Assembly: GCA_008477525.1 (NCBI GenBank)
Contig: SPDT01000001.1
Coordinates: 744,001 to 808,000 of the forward strand
Direction of reading: 5' to 3'
Origin: Hypomyces perniciosus
Taxonomy: Eukaryota > Ascomycota > Sordariomycetes > Hypocreales > Hypocreaceae
Length of the DNA stretch: 64,000 nt
Of this stretch, positions 25,416 to 36,615 are shown one piece after another. The position numbers and the translations under genes are program-made. Under the pieces are notes generated by a model. That model was given only the letters and a program-made list of their open reading frames with translations. It searched no databases and had not been told where the DNA came from. Each line of letters begins with the position of its first letter. Position 1 is the first letter of the stretch.

Positions 25416-26876
25416 GCAAGAGATGATGAATTAAATGGTATTATGAAACTGTCGAATGTATATAACCTTCTGGTCCATTTTTTTCTTCTATGATAGGTAT
25501 TAGCCATCAATTGTACATGAATATTCTTCTTACTGAGCATCGCTTTTTGATTGTGATTGAGTGACGTGATTGCGAAGCATCTTGTACAGCAGCATAATGA
25601 CACAGTGAGGGTACACTGCTACAATCACCTTTATCGGAGCGAATAAAATGGAGAAAGACAACAGTCTCACTAATGATGAGCTGTAATTTTATGAAAAGGA
25701 AGTAAGACATCACAGGTTTGATTAGAGTGGCACGACAGAGTAGTTAGGCAAATGAGAACGCTAGGATGCGATAGATTGATGATGAGCCACTGTTAAAACT
25801 GTTGTATCTGGCCAGCAAAAGTGAAGTGTACACCTCAGCAATTGTCGCTGATAGTGTGGATTATATTTGCTGTGACAGCTATGCAAATCCGGCTACTCCT
25901 ATTCCCTTTATAAGACCCTATGCTTCTGTAAACAATATTTTGGAATATTCACATGGATTCAGATAATCATTCATGAATCCTTATCTATTTATAATTGGGC
26001 AGCCGATTTTAAAAAGGGGAGATGTCTTGAACGGAGAATCTTTGGTTTTGATGGTCACGCGAAATCATGTTCAAGTGTCGTCTCTGTGGGAGTAGTGTGG
26101 AGGTGTGTAAGAAGCAGTGAAGGGAGGTATTGATGGTTCCGAGAATCAAAATCGGTCACATTGGTCCAGCGGAGCCGTAATGTGACAGGAAGAGTGTAGA
26201 GGGGAATATCGCACATAGAGTGTAGATAGTTAGGCGAGACCAGAATATGGCATCCCCGTTTGGCTAATCCAAGATGAGGAACTCACCCATCCAAGCCCTC
26301 ATCAGTTTGAGCTTCAAGCTGTTTGATGGGTAGTGCCAATCATATCTGACCAACACATCTATGAGCCACGCATGCGTGACGTATATGCGATCGATAGCAA
26401 AACAAGGACAGAGGGGGTGGAAGCTCGGAACAGATCATGACTGGATGCAAAGAAATCCAAACATTGTTTGTCCGATTACTCATTCTCAGCCTGACCATAA
26501 TCAAGAAGAAGCACGATGGGTGGAAGGCTAGATCATCAGGCTTGGGCCTGGCTGATGTCGTGCCTCTGCAGCCAGGCGGAGGAAACTAGACGGAAGCACA
26601 GTCAGTTTAATCTGGATTCTGATTTCGAGTTCTCTGAGAATTTTGAATTTTATGCAAAAAAATCCCAACTCTAGAAGAAAATAGGCGAAAATGGATACAA
26701 TATGCAAAGATGTCTTTCTGTGGGCGTGTCAGTGAAAGCTTATATGTAGTACCCTCCGTGGCGTACATACATTCGATGGAACCCGCATACATGTGTATAG
26801 ATGTGAACTTTAAGAATCTGGAGGGTCTGGCGGCTCGGGCTATGGACGATGGGCACGCCAGAGAAAGAAGGTTTCT
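25416..26876. other. Intergenic with one dispersed repeat
   Basis: No gene is visible. The only structured element is the repeat copy at 25796-25885. The region ends at the 8-bp target site of the hAT insertion. Confidence 0.65.
25796..25885 (+). repeat. Dispersed ~90-bp repeat, copy B
   Basis: Partner of 7487-7580, same orientation, roughly 75-80% similar by eye in the core (GGCCAGCAAAAGTGAAGTG, then GCTGATAGTGTGG, TATATTTGC). Copy B lacks a few bases in the middle and looks more T/A-substituted. Confidence 0.6.
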
Positions 26877-26884
26877 GGCACGGG
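26877..26884 (+). repeat. hAT target-site duplication, left
   Basis: GGCACGGG directly before the left terminal repeat, identical to 30302-30309. An exact 8-bp duplication is the hallmark of hAT insertion. Confidence 0.95.
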
Positions 26885-26904
26885 CAGGCTGGCGATCCAT
26901 TCCA
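26885..26904 (+). repeat. hAT terminal inverted repeat, left
   Basis: Reads CAGGCTGGCGATCCATTCCA inward. It differs from the right end only at position 5 (C versus G). Confidence 0.93.
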
Positions 26905-27226
26905 TTTCCATCCACGCAGCCTTAGCTGAGTGGATGGACGTCCATTTCAGTCAACGTGCAGTGGAATGGGTGGAATGGACGCCCAGAGCAGTCGCATGGA
27001 ATGGATGGAAATGGAAATGGATGCGTGGATGGGGTTACCTAAATAGGAAAGGTATCGCGCTAATAGATTAGTTACTATATATAGTACTCACCACAGTCAC
27101 TGTAACCATCTCAATGATCACCAAGCAACAAAATTCATTATACAGGATATCTCTCTTATTATACATAATTAAAACAAGCACTTTCTTAATGAGCCCAGGC
27201 TCTAGCCAGTGCGCTATAAATAAAGT

Positions 27227-29566
27227 CTAGAGAGGGATAGTACATACAATTCGCCCACCTGTTACTTCACGAGCTTCTATAAAGCTCAGTTCGGCAAGCG
27301 GATCGGTATCCGATAACTCAACCTCTTCAAGAAGCTTCTCCACACTTCGAATATATCCCCCACGAAGCCACGATCTCACCGTCTGCGTCATTCCAATTGT
27401 ACTAGCATCCAGATTTGCCCGGTCATCTCGAACCATTCTGCCGGCCGTAGAGAAAAGTCTCTCAACGTCAGCAGACATTGGAAGAGTAGAAAGAACATCA
27501 AGGGCCATCCGTGATAGGCGAGGATATTCCTCCCGTCTGTCGCACCAATAGCTGATGGGATCCAGGATCCTCTGATCCGATTTATGTACGTCTCGAAACC
27601 AATCGTTATATTCATCTCCCACAGCTGACGAAGCAGGAGTGAATGGCGACTGTAATAATGCCGGCGCCTGACGAGACTCCTCGCAGTACTCGTTGAAGGG
27701 ATTTCGATAAGTTCGCTGCTTCTTCATAACCGGTTCTCGGTCTCGAGAAACGACCTGCGGATCGTATTGAGACCTATACAGCCCCTCCACAAGGGACTTT
27801 GCAGTCTGGATCCATTCTGGGCGATCTGCCCATATGTCCTCAAAGTATCCCCAACGATATGCTGGATGAAGCGCGACAGCTGCATAATAGACCGGTGTCT
27901 CATCAAGCCGCGAGTAGTACTCATCAAGTTTCTTCCAGCAGAGATTAATATTGACCTTGAAGTGCTCAGGGTCGGGATATCGATGAGCAGCGGCCTTATA
28001 TACCTCCATTTTATTAAGCAGGTACTCGTAGCCAAACATAAGATCCCAAGAGCATCCATATGCTTTAGTATAGCCATACTTTCGCATCCGCTGTCGACCG
28101 TCACCTTCAAGGGTAATTAAAACATGCTCAAAATGTTGGAGGACCTCGTTAAAAAGAGCGATAATATTCCAATCCTTCTCATCGAGTTTGTTGTCATCCC
28201 TGAGACAAAGTGGCATTTCACTCCTCGACTTCTTTCCCCTTAAAATTGACCCTTCCCACTCGTTTTTCTGCCTATACCAGAGTTCTTCAAGGAAGTCCTT
28301 CAGGAGAAGAGCGCGTCGGATCATGTAAAGAGTAGAAAGCCAACGAGTTACCACATCAGTAATGACATCTAGAGGCTTTTTGCTTGTATTGTCGGATCCT
28401 CAGACTTCTCGAACGCGACCAACTGAAGAGACCGAAGGAGATTAGTTAGTAAGTCTGAACGATGAATCCAAACGACAAGGTTATGGAGTTTCCCAATAGG
28501 GCCTTTCCGTCTCCACATCTCATGGGCCTTCGCATTAAGCGCCTCATTTCCAAGGATATCATCCTCAAATGCCTCAGAGTCATGGCCAAAAAGCAGCGCT
28601 TTAACAGCAAGATTAAGGATATGGCCAAAGCAGCGTAATCGCCGGGTTTCTCCCTTAAAGCCCAGCGCTTTTTCCGATTTCCTTCATCGCTGTATCGTTG
28701 TTGCTGGCGTTATCAAGTGTAAAGTATCCGACCTTCTGGGTTATATCATAGCTCCGAAGGATATCGACAACATGAGCAGCAATATTCTCCCCAGAATGAC
28801 GATCGACAAGCTCTGGAAGTCCAAGGACAAGTTTTTGTGGCTGGCCAACGGTATCAAGAAAATAGCAAACGATTCCATATAGAGCATGGCGATTATTCGA
28901 CCTCCAGCCATCGAACGCTATGTGAATCAGCCCTGGGGCTGCCGCCAACACTCGCTTTATTTCCTCTATGTTTTCTTCGTACACCTTAAGGATGCGTCTG
29001 CGAACGGTATCGTGGGTGATATGTGCCTCGGTCGTCTTCACGAGGGGATTGAGGTACTCGAAAACTGCGCGGAGGTACGGATCTTCGCTTTGTCGGAAGG
29101 AGGAATTACTGTTGATGATCCAACAGACTACCAAGCGCTGGAAGGCTAATCGATCAAAACGGCCGATGATCTGGTTGGCAATCTGCTGTTCTCGCGAGTT
29201 ATATGTGTTCAGCTTCATCATCTCGGCGATATTCCTTGATGACGTATTCTCTTTTGCTTTACTTGGCGGCTTCCGCCTGCCTGAAGGATCCCAGATACTG
29301 TGGTCGGTCCAGAGGTGGATCTCTGCGTTCTGTGTGCCATTCGAGGCAGTCGAGTGAGGTTTTTGCTTACTACTCTTTACGCAGACCTTGCAAACCCATC
29401 GCCGCTTTGTATCATCGTCGCTCTTCTCGATATCGTAACCGAATTGCCATATCCATGACGATATGGATGCGCAACGCTGGGATTGAGTATACCCAGGGAA
29501 GTATTTCCAAGGGAAAAGGTCCCACAGGTTCTCCTGGTCCTCCTGGGCCTGTATCTGAGGATGCAT
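27227..29566 (-). pseudogene. hAT transposase with two frameshifts
   Basis: The coding region starts at ATG 29566 and ends at 27227, about 780 codons, the usual size for fungal hAT transposases. The N-terminus has a BED-type zinc finger (WVCKVC ... IHLWTDH, i.e. CX2C and HX4H). The central RNase H-like catalytic region includes HIAFDGWRSNNRHALYG and YFTLDNASNND. The C-terminal hAT dimerisation domain contains YPRLSRMALDVLSTLPMSAD and ERLFSTAGRMV. The frame changes at an A5 run (plus-strand T5 28669-28673) and changes back at a second A5 run (T5 28377-28381). The ~95 codons between, which include the conserved RLRCFGHILNLAVKALLFG block, lie in the shifted frame. The two shifts compensate, so only the middle would be misread, but each creates a stop within a few codons. 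Confidence 0.9.
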
Positions 29567-30281
29567 AGGGTTAATAAATTATGCTTATGGCGATTCCATT
29601 AATAAAAATTCATATACGAAGTACATAAAACCCTTTCTCCTAATAGAAGTTCAACGCGCCTGAACGCGGTAACTAAGAACGCGAAATCTCCACGCTCCTG
29701 GCTACCAAAAAAAAAAAATCTTCCATAATCACTACTAACATATGTAAGAGCAAAATGTATAGTGATTTGTTAGTGGTGACTTAAGTTTAGCGTCCCTCTA
29801 GTTTTATACTAGGCTAAGTGATGCAGGTATTTTTATAGCTTAACTTGATGCGAAAACCTGACAGTTATTACGGAGTACATAAATACAGTTTTTAAAAAAG
29901 ATATTTATTATAATTGGAATAGAGTTGGCCTTTCTAGCAATATACTAAAATATATATAATAAGATTCATTTCTCTCTATATAGCTATATATTAAATGCAT
30001 ATAGATTTAGTTTCGTTTACCTACTCTTCCAATGATATATAGGGTATGTTGGCGGAGGGTCAGGTAGAACAAGCACGGAGTCTCTGGTAATGATGTCACT
30101 GACTTGGGCAATGGTAAGTATACTATTTTAGGGTGATGATTAAGCGCCCCCCTGCTTCCATTTCCATCCACGGGACCCTTCCGTGGATGGATGGATTATG
30201 TAATGGCAGGCGCGATGGAATGGATGGAAATGGATGCACGGGCCATCCATTTCCATAAATGGACGCCCGTGGAAATGGACG

Positions 30282-30301
30282 TGGAATGGATCGCCACCCT
30301 G
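30282..30301 (-). repeat. hAT terminal inverted repeat, right
   Basis: On the minus strand it reads CAGGGTGGCGATCCATTCCA, matching the left end in 19 of 20 bases. Confidence 0.93.
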
Positions 30302-30309
30302 GGCACGGG
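30302..30309 (+). repeat. hAT target-site duplication, right
   Basis: GGCACGGG, identical to 26877-26884. The pre-insertion site would have had this octamer once, followed by TACTGCAAG. Confidence 0.95.
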
Positions 30310-32202
30310 TACTGCAAGATCAGGGGGATAAAGGGAAGGTATCTTTTCAGGGGCCGTAACAGTCAATGGCTCCATGTTGCTAACAAAGTCGTTGAATCTT
30401 AAGGTTTAGTACCTTCAAACAATCCCACAACTGCTCGAAACAGGGTGCGTAATCGTCTGCCGCAAAATTACTCATAAAGCTTAAGATCTCAACGTCGATC
30501 CGGGCAACGGGCACCAGAAACCACATTCAAACGCCGGGCACAGACTTAAGTCTGAACAACGGATTCTCAATCCAGAATCTTTTTCAATGCGCAGAAGGAA
30601 AAAAAAACCCAGCGTATGGATGGATTTTGGTCTCATGGCTAGAAACGATGCCTTGGCAGCTACGACACAGATTAAGACTTGCCGTCTTAAAGGGCAGTGG
30701 CTTTTGAGATGGATATCCCCCCTCAGTAATCACTAATCTGGGGTCAATGGAGCGATCATGTGGAATCGATTTTGCAAAATCTTTCAAAAAAATGGTGATC
30801 ATCCCTCAGTATCTGCTCCTTCCCATGACTTGCACACAGTACAGCAAGGTGTGTTTTTTTTGGTGTCGAAATATATCAGTACTGCCCCGTAGCTCAATGT
30901 AAGTGACAGAATGTTCATTTGTGGCGTGTCTGCCTGGATACAGAGTGGCGGCGTTCATCAAAGTTCTTCCTTCAATATTCAAAAGATTTGGGCGTTGTCA
31001 CCCCTGGGCACACAAACGGCGATTGCAAAAATGATAGATACAAATTTTGCAAAGACAACTATACTGATTTAGTCCGGTATTAAATATTATTCAAAATTCG
31101 AAATCATAGAGCCGGAAGCAGGGTCTAAAAAGCGAAAAGTCTCCATCTCCATAGTTACAATATCAGGCTCCACCATCCCACCACAGCCTTCCTTCCACGC
31201 CTGCGTCATCATGTCGTGGAAACTTCTAGTCTTCGTCTGCTTGATGAAATGAGTGCATACATTGGCAAAGTGTATCGCACAATTCTCATCAACAAGTCAC
31301 GCGTTCAGATGAGTTTTCTAGCGGCAGCAGTCCAGATTGTCTACTGCAGGATAAATCTTGGATGTGGTATCAAGATGCAAGAAAAAGCATGTTTCTACAC
31401 TTGAGATGCTTTTAAAAATTGTTAAAGGGAAACCTAGAATGAAGTAGAAACACCTGTGATGGGTATTCCTTTTGTTATTTGGTTGTTCAGGGCAGGAGCC
31501 GATCATCCCCTTTACCCCTATAAGTACGGAGCAGGAGACACTCGAAAGTAGGTACAAGGCGGTTATCAATGTGTCGTGTAAGAGCTTTCCTGACCTTTAA
31601 AACGACCTGAAATTGCTCCTGCAGTAGATTCCTGAAACGAGCCGCGTAACGTGCCGTGCCATTCATAACACATGGCCGATGTCCCCACGACTTACCTTGC
31701 ATGTTTCCACCCTGCCATACCCATCTTTCTGCAGTAGTCATGCCTTTGGCTTTCCCATTCCCGTCCATTTTCCAGGAAGGAACTCAATTGTGAAAAAAAT
31801 GTATGCAGCTTTTGCTTTTAGTACATACGCCGAAGAGGATTTTTCGGAAATCTTACCAGAAAGGCTGCTGGCGCAACATAAATATCAGTAAAATGGCTTT
31901 GGCTTGCAGATGAATTGACTTTTCACTTCAACCACTCAACTCAAATGGAAAACCCAATGTTCTGAGAATCTGAAAACCCTCTGGGCGGCTGGGTATAAAT
32001 TAATCTGGCCTCCCCCCATCCGACTCTAACTTCTCATCACAATAAGAGATCATCTGGCCTTGAATATAAAGTATTATAACAACTTGAGTTATGTTACTTC
32101 TATAAGGGTCTTATTACTTCTCTTATACTCTTCACTCAAGCAATATTGTATTAAGTCAACTACACCTGAGTCTGGTCTTTGCGTTTGTTCCATGTGCTCA
32201 TC
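30310..32202. other. Intergenic, promoter side of the WOPR gene
   Basis: About 1.9 kb without a convincing gene; frames of up to 93 codons have no family signal. AT-rich leader sequence (32030-32165) precedes the WOPR start codon. Confidence 0.65.
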
Positions 32203-33375
32203 ATGGACACTTACACTCCAACCACTCGGGGCATTCCCCTTTGTGTCTCTGACGTCCTCAAGGTCGTCGAGGCATGCCTACAAGGTCAATTGCCACTGAA
32301 TACTCGACGCTTCAACAGCACGGCCCGCAACCTCATCCAGAGTGGGGACATCTTCGTCGTCAAAACTAGTGACGTCTCCCGCTGGACTGACGGCATCAAT
32401 TGGGGACCTAGCCGTATTTACGGCAGCTTCCTCGTCTACCGCCAGCTCGAGGACGATGTCCGGTCGGCGGGCAAGGTGGCGGCCCGCGCCGTCTGTCAAG
32501 GCAAAAAGAACTCGGAGGAGAGATGCCGTGACCACTGGGACGAGCTGGCCCGAATTATTGAACATCCTTACATGAAAGACGGCCTGTTGAAAATTACCAT
32601 GAACGTTCCCATTGTAAAAGGGGGCATTGAGGGCGGTTACCGTCTCATTTGCTACTACTTGCGACGAGAAATCCCCAACCGGCATGCCAATCGCGTCACA
32701 ACGCTGCAAGGCTGGTTGAAGAACGTCACGCCCCGTAGCGAACTTTTTGGGGCCAATAACTACACCAAGCATTCGGATTATCTGTATCCGGCCTCAAAGT
32801 TCTCTTCTCCTTCCATGCCAGACTCACAGCCCTCTTCAGCGCCACAGCCATTGTCAGCGTCGCCGACTGATACCGCGGCTATTCCGCAGGTTGATTTTGC
32901 TCCCATGCAAGAGCAAACCCAGGAGGAGGGACCCACAATGTTTGGTCCCGAAGACACATTGTTTGGTCCTGAGGGTAGCCTCGTTTCCCTGTATCTCGAC
33001 CTGCTGCAGACTGCTTCCCAGACGGGACCTCAGATGGCACCCCAGCTGCCTGTTCAGACGCTCGATCCAGCTGCTCTTCATCAGCCTCAAGCGTCCTTGG
33101 AGGAAACCTATCCGGTCTCAATGGCCGATAATATCTGGCAGTCACAGCATTACGTGGCTCAGGGACCTGATACCTCTCCAGTCCCAATGACCGATAATAT
33201 TTGGCAGCCACAGCAATACATGGCTCAGGGACCTGATACCTCTCCAGTCCCAATGACCGATAATATCTGGCAGCCACAGCAATACATGGGTCAGGGACCT
33301 GATACCTCTCTGGCGCCGTGGCCTGTCACTGGTTGTGGTCCCTCCTGGTTGGATGAGGCGATGGGGACAATGTAA
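32203..33375 (+). CDS. WOPR (Gti1/Pac2 family) transcriptional regulator
   Basis: Single exon, 390 aa. I choose ATG 32203 because the protein then starts with TPTTRGIPLCVSDVLKVVEA, the normal beginning of a WOPR domain; the frame extends only eight codons further up from a non-ATG codon. WOPRa (residues ~4-95) contains RRFNSTARNLIQSGDIFV and WTDGINWGPSRIYGSFLVYR. WOPRb follows with LLKITMNVPIVKGGIEGGYRL-type sequence near residues 130-155. The remainder is Pro/Gln/Ser-rich, with a 22-residue unit repeated three times (residues 304-369). WOPR proteins are nuclear DNA-binding master regulators of morphology and development in fungi (the Wor1/Ryp1/OsaA and Pac2 lineages). This copy is shorter and more divergent in WOPRa than I would expect for the main orthologues, so it may be a paralogue. 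Confidence 0.92.
   Translation: MDTYTPTTRGIPLCVSDVLKVVEACLQGQLPLNTRRFNSTARNLIQSGDIFVVKTSDVSRWTDGINWGPSRIYGSFLVYRQLEDDVRSAGKVAARAVCQGKKNSEERCRDHWDELARIIEHPYMKDGLLKITMNVPIVKGGIEGGYRLICYYLRREIPNRHANRVTTLQGWLKNVTPRSELFGANNYTKHSDYLYPASKFSSPSMPDSQPSSAPQPLSASPTDTAAIPQVDFAPMQEQTQEEGPTMFGPEDTLFGPEGSLVSLYLDLLQTASQTGPQMAPQLPVQTLDPAALHQPQASLEETYPVSMADNIWQSQHYVAQGPDTSPVPMTDNIWQPQQYMAQGPDTSPVPMTDNIWQPQQYMGQGPDTSLAPWPVTGCGPSWLDEAMGTM
33112..33309 (+). repeat. 66-bp in-frame tandem repeat, three copies
   Basis: Units 33112-33177, 33178-33243 and 33244-33309. Copies 2 and 3 are almost identical; copy 1 is diverged. Each encodes 22 residues beginning PVPMTDNIWQPQQY and ending QGPDTS. The near identity of copies 2 and 3 points to recent expansion. 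Confidence 0.93.
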
Positions 33376-34849
33376 GAAAAGTTTCTTTTTCTGGCATACA
33401 AAACTTGGACGGCCTATTTGCCAAGGGTAATGGGATAAAGTTCCTGGGAAAAGTTTTGTAATTGCACTTCTGCCTACGCTCGTGGTTTTATCACTATATC
33501 ACTATGTGTATTGTTGTTTTTATTTCTTGCTTATCGTGTATTCTTATGGCTCATTTCAAGGGCCCTCACATAGACGTGTTCTTCACGTCCTATATATTTC
33601 TTTCTCAGTATATATTTCCTGTCAAACCGGGTTGGATACACCACGTTGGTTTGTTACAGTACATTGATTCATAGCGGATCCTTGCTCCATAAAATAGATA
33701 GATAAATACCAAAAAAATGTATAAAAAACGCCTGTCTCTATATACCTCGTAGACTACGGGATTTCCATTCGAAATATCATCTGAGTGCTTTGGCAATGCA
33801 CAACAATGTGGGTTTTCAGACCGACTGTCCCAGAATCACCGAATAGTTGTGGGTCGTCTTATAAATCCGGGATGCTGAGATTCCCACCAGCAGCCTGGAC
33901 ATAATTAGGGAAATCAATAGTTGGGTATACATATGACTAGCTCGGGCGTACGGATGAGGATCGAGTTAGCCGACTGCTGTTATATCTACATGATACGCGT
34001 TTTCGCTGCTAATGCCAATTGCTTGGTCGCAGCGTATCTACAGCCCAAGATGCCTCACCTCACAGTAGTGCGATCAAGTTAGTTATATCTCATGGATGAA
34101 TGGCCAATCAAGACAGCTTCGGTTAATCATAGTTATGTGGCGACCTCGACGGCGTTAGTCTCTAGTCCTCCATGGCATTTTCTCCATATTTTGTTTTCTC
34201 CATATCTCAGCTCCATATCTCTGCTGCGTATCTCTGCTGCTCCATAATGAAGATCTGGGGATGGCAGTTGGCGTTGGCGTTGGCGTTGGCGTGAACACCC
34301 CATGGGGCGAGTGTCAATTTAGCGGATGCTAGGCCCCTGTAGGCCCTGTCCATAGCAACCGATTGCACGGCTAGGCTAGGGATTCGGGGGGGTCAGCAGC
34401 CTTAACACGGAGGAAATAACACATCACAATGGTGGCTTGAAGGCTGGGGCCGAGGCCATTCACTATTAATTAGCCGACAGCCTGACGCTCGCGTCTTTTC
34501 CAGAAGCAGCAAAAGATACGCCGGCAGTGATAGGCGCAGTGGCACTGAAGGGGGCCTAGAGGGCGCCTAAAGGGCTGGTGGTTGCGGGCGCCAGCGAGTC
34601 AAGGAACTAACCGTCACCTAGGCTCTAAGCCGAGAAATGTTTCAGCCACGAGATGAACGACATTTCCATTGATTGCATCGCCTTGTCCGAAGCACGAGTT
34701 AGTTATCATGGTCGTGTCGCCCAGCGCAATTCGTTACTGAAGGGCCGTGACTTTTGCTCAACCATTTCGACTTTGTTCTTGTTTTCAGCATTGATTGATC
34801 TCAGCCATCTCAGCCATCTCAGCCATCTCTGCTCTCTCTGCTGCCCATC
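33376..34849. other. Intergenic, promoter region of the UNC93-like gene
   Basis: About 1.5 kb with no gene seen. It contains a short GTTGGC repeat (about 34267-34293), CTCCATAT repeats (about 34180-34245), the shared 20-bp motif at 34503-34522 with a TGATAG GATA site at 34528-34533, and three CAGCCATCT units just upstream of the start codon. Confidence 0.7.
34503..34522 (+). promoter_or_regulatory. Shared 20-bp promoter word, copy 1
   Basis: GAAGCAGCAAAAGATACGCC, identical to 37366-37385. It lies 328 bp upstream of the transporter start codon in the same orientation. A TGATAG GATA-factor-type site follows 5 bp later. Function is inferred from identity and position only. Confidence 0.6.
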
Positions 34850-36615
34850 ATGGCCGTTACCGACGTGTCCGTGGCCGTTGAGGCGCAACAACGCCAGCCT
34901 TTGTCCACATGGCGATGGAACTCGTGCGTGCTCAGCCGTTCTTTTTCTTCCTTTTGCGACGCAAACACACTGACTGACATGAACATCTTGCTAGGCCATT
35001 CGTGCAGACCATCTTGGTCGGCTTTGTCTTGTTCTGCAATCCTGGCACGTATCTGGCCATGACCGGCCTCGGAGCCGGAGGCAAGCAGCCGCAGCTCATC
35101 GGCATCGTCAACCAGGCCAATGTCATTCTCTACTGCTTGTTTGGCGCATCCGGAATTATCGGAGGCAGTATTATCAACAAGATTGGACCGCGATATTCAC
35201 TGATGATCGGCGCCTCTGGCTACCCCATCTATGCCGGATCACTGTGGTAAGTTTGCCATTTCTCACCCAGCAAAATTGGACATGGGATGCTGACGACGAA
35301 ATTTTATAGGTGGATTGACAAGGGGCAAGGCACTTGGTTCGTGCTCTTTGCTGGTGCATGGCTGGGTCTCTCTGCAGGCCTTCTCTGGGCTACCCAAGGC
35401 ACGTTCACCTCAATCCCACGAATTCTCTTCTCCCAATGCTAACACGCGACGTCAGGTTACATCACAACATGTTATCCCACTGAGTCAGAAAAGGGAAAGT
35501 ATATTGCCACCTCCTGGGTTTTAAACGCCTTCGGCTCTGTTACTGGCGCAGGTCAGTTCTCTCTCCTGCATATCAGCCTCAATCTGACCAGATGCTAACC
35601 TGATGCAGCCATTGTCTTGGGCGTTACTGTCAATAACACTTCGATTTCTGGAGTCCCCCCCTCAGTCTACATCACTTTCATCTGTCTTGAATGCTTTGGC
35701 CTCCTCATTGCAGGTCTGCTCTTGGATCCGGCGAAGCTTCTGCGAAATGATGGCCGCCCGATCGCTTCATTCACTCCTCTTTCGTGGTTGGACGAGCTCA
35801 AGGCTCTCGGAAAGACCATGTTAGAACCCAAGATGGCACTCATCACCCTCTCCATTTACAGTAGTGAGATGTATCTGTCCCTTACCGGTGCATTCAATGC
35901 CTGGTATTTTAATGCTAGGACGCGATCTTTGGCCAATGTAAGTTCAATGCGCCATCTTCATGTGCAAATATCCTCTCTCTTAACAACCATGCAGTTGGGT
36001 TACTGGATCTTTCAAGTTATCGGAGCGCTCGCGATTGCGTGGGTTTGCGACTCCAAACTCATTGGCACACGTCGTCGCCGCGCCTTCACTGCTGGTGCCT
36101 TCACTGCTGTGGTCGTTGGTGGCACTTGGATTGCCATGATCTCGTTCCTTACCGTGAACAACGTTGATCGAAACAATGCCCCGGAAGCTGTGGACTGGAC
36201 CGATACCGTACGGTTTGCTGGGCCTTTCGTCATCTACATCCTCTTCGGTGCATGCTATCCGATCTTCCAGAACTTCCACCACTGGACCTACAGCACCTTC
36301 TCCAATGAACCTCATGTTCTGGCTCGATACAGTGGCTATTTCAAGGGTTTCCAAGCTTTTGGTACGGCGACGGCTTTTGGTATCGACACACATGGCACAC
36401 AATTCATCAGTGAGGCTGGCGCCTACTTCTCACTGATGATGGCCGGTTTGGGTCTCACCATGGTCAGTATCTACTACTACACAACCAACACGAAATACGG
36501 CCAGGAGGAAGGTGTGGTTGTTCCTGAGGCATTCGAGTCTGTGATTGGGGTACCCGCACACGACAATTCGAGCCTCCAGAATGAGTCTACGACTGGAACT
36601 GACGAGAAGAAGTAA
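34850..36615 (+). CDS. UNC93-like major facilitator membrane protein
   Basis: Six exons: 34850-34923, 34995-35246, 35310-35398, 35456-35551, 35609-35937 and 35995-36615, giving 486 aa. Hydrophobic helices recur throughout: for example PFVQTILVGFVLFCNPGTYLA, WFVLFAGAWLGLSAGLLWA, and a final pair before a hydrophilic tail of ~45 residues. The NPGTY(L)A and YITTCYPTESEKGKYIA-type segments and overall layout are those of fungal UNC93-like MFS proteins, which have about 11-12 membrane spans. Intron 3 (35399-35455) appears to use a GC donor (AAG/GCACGT), because only that donor keeps the reading phase. The substrate is unknown; neighbours (amidase, amine oxidase, shared promoter word) suggest a nitrogenous compound, which is inference. 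Confidence 0.9.

Larger units (their letters stand above)
26885..30301 (-). mobile_element. Complete hAT-superfamily DNA transposon (3417 bp)
   Basis: The element is bounded by terminal inverted repeats at 26885-26904 and 30282-30301 and by an exact 8-bp duplication GGCACGGG. The two ends match at 19 of 20 positions. Both subterminal regions (26905-27025 and 30160-30280) are packed with direct and inverted copies of ATGGA / TCCAT words such as GGATGGAAATGG, as expected for transposase-binding subterminal repeats. The inside encodes one hAT transposase on the minus strand (27227-29566). The perfect target duplication and near-identical ends suggest insertion is fairly recent, but the transposase frame is broken twice, so this copy is probably non-autonomous unless recoded or mobilised in trans. 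It sits between the secreted-protein gene and the WOPR gene and interrupts no visible gene. Confidence 0.95.

Noticed and set aside
28886..29568. Plus-strand frames opposite the transposase
   Set aside because: They are antisense shadows of the conserved hAT coding region.
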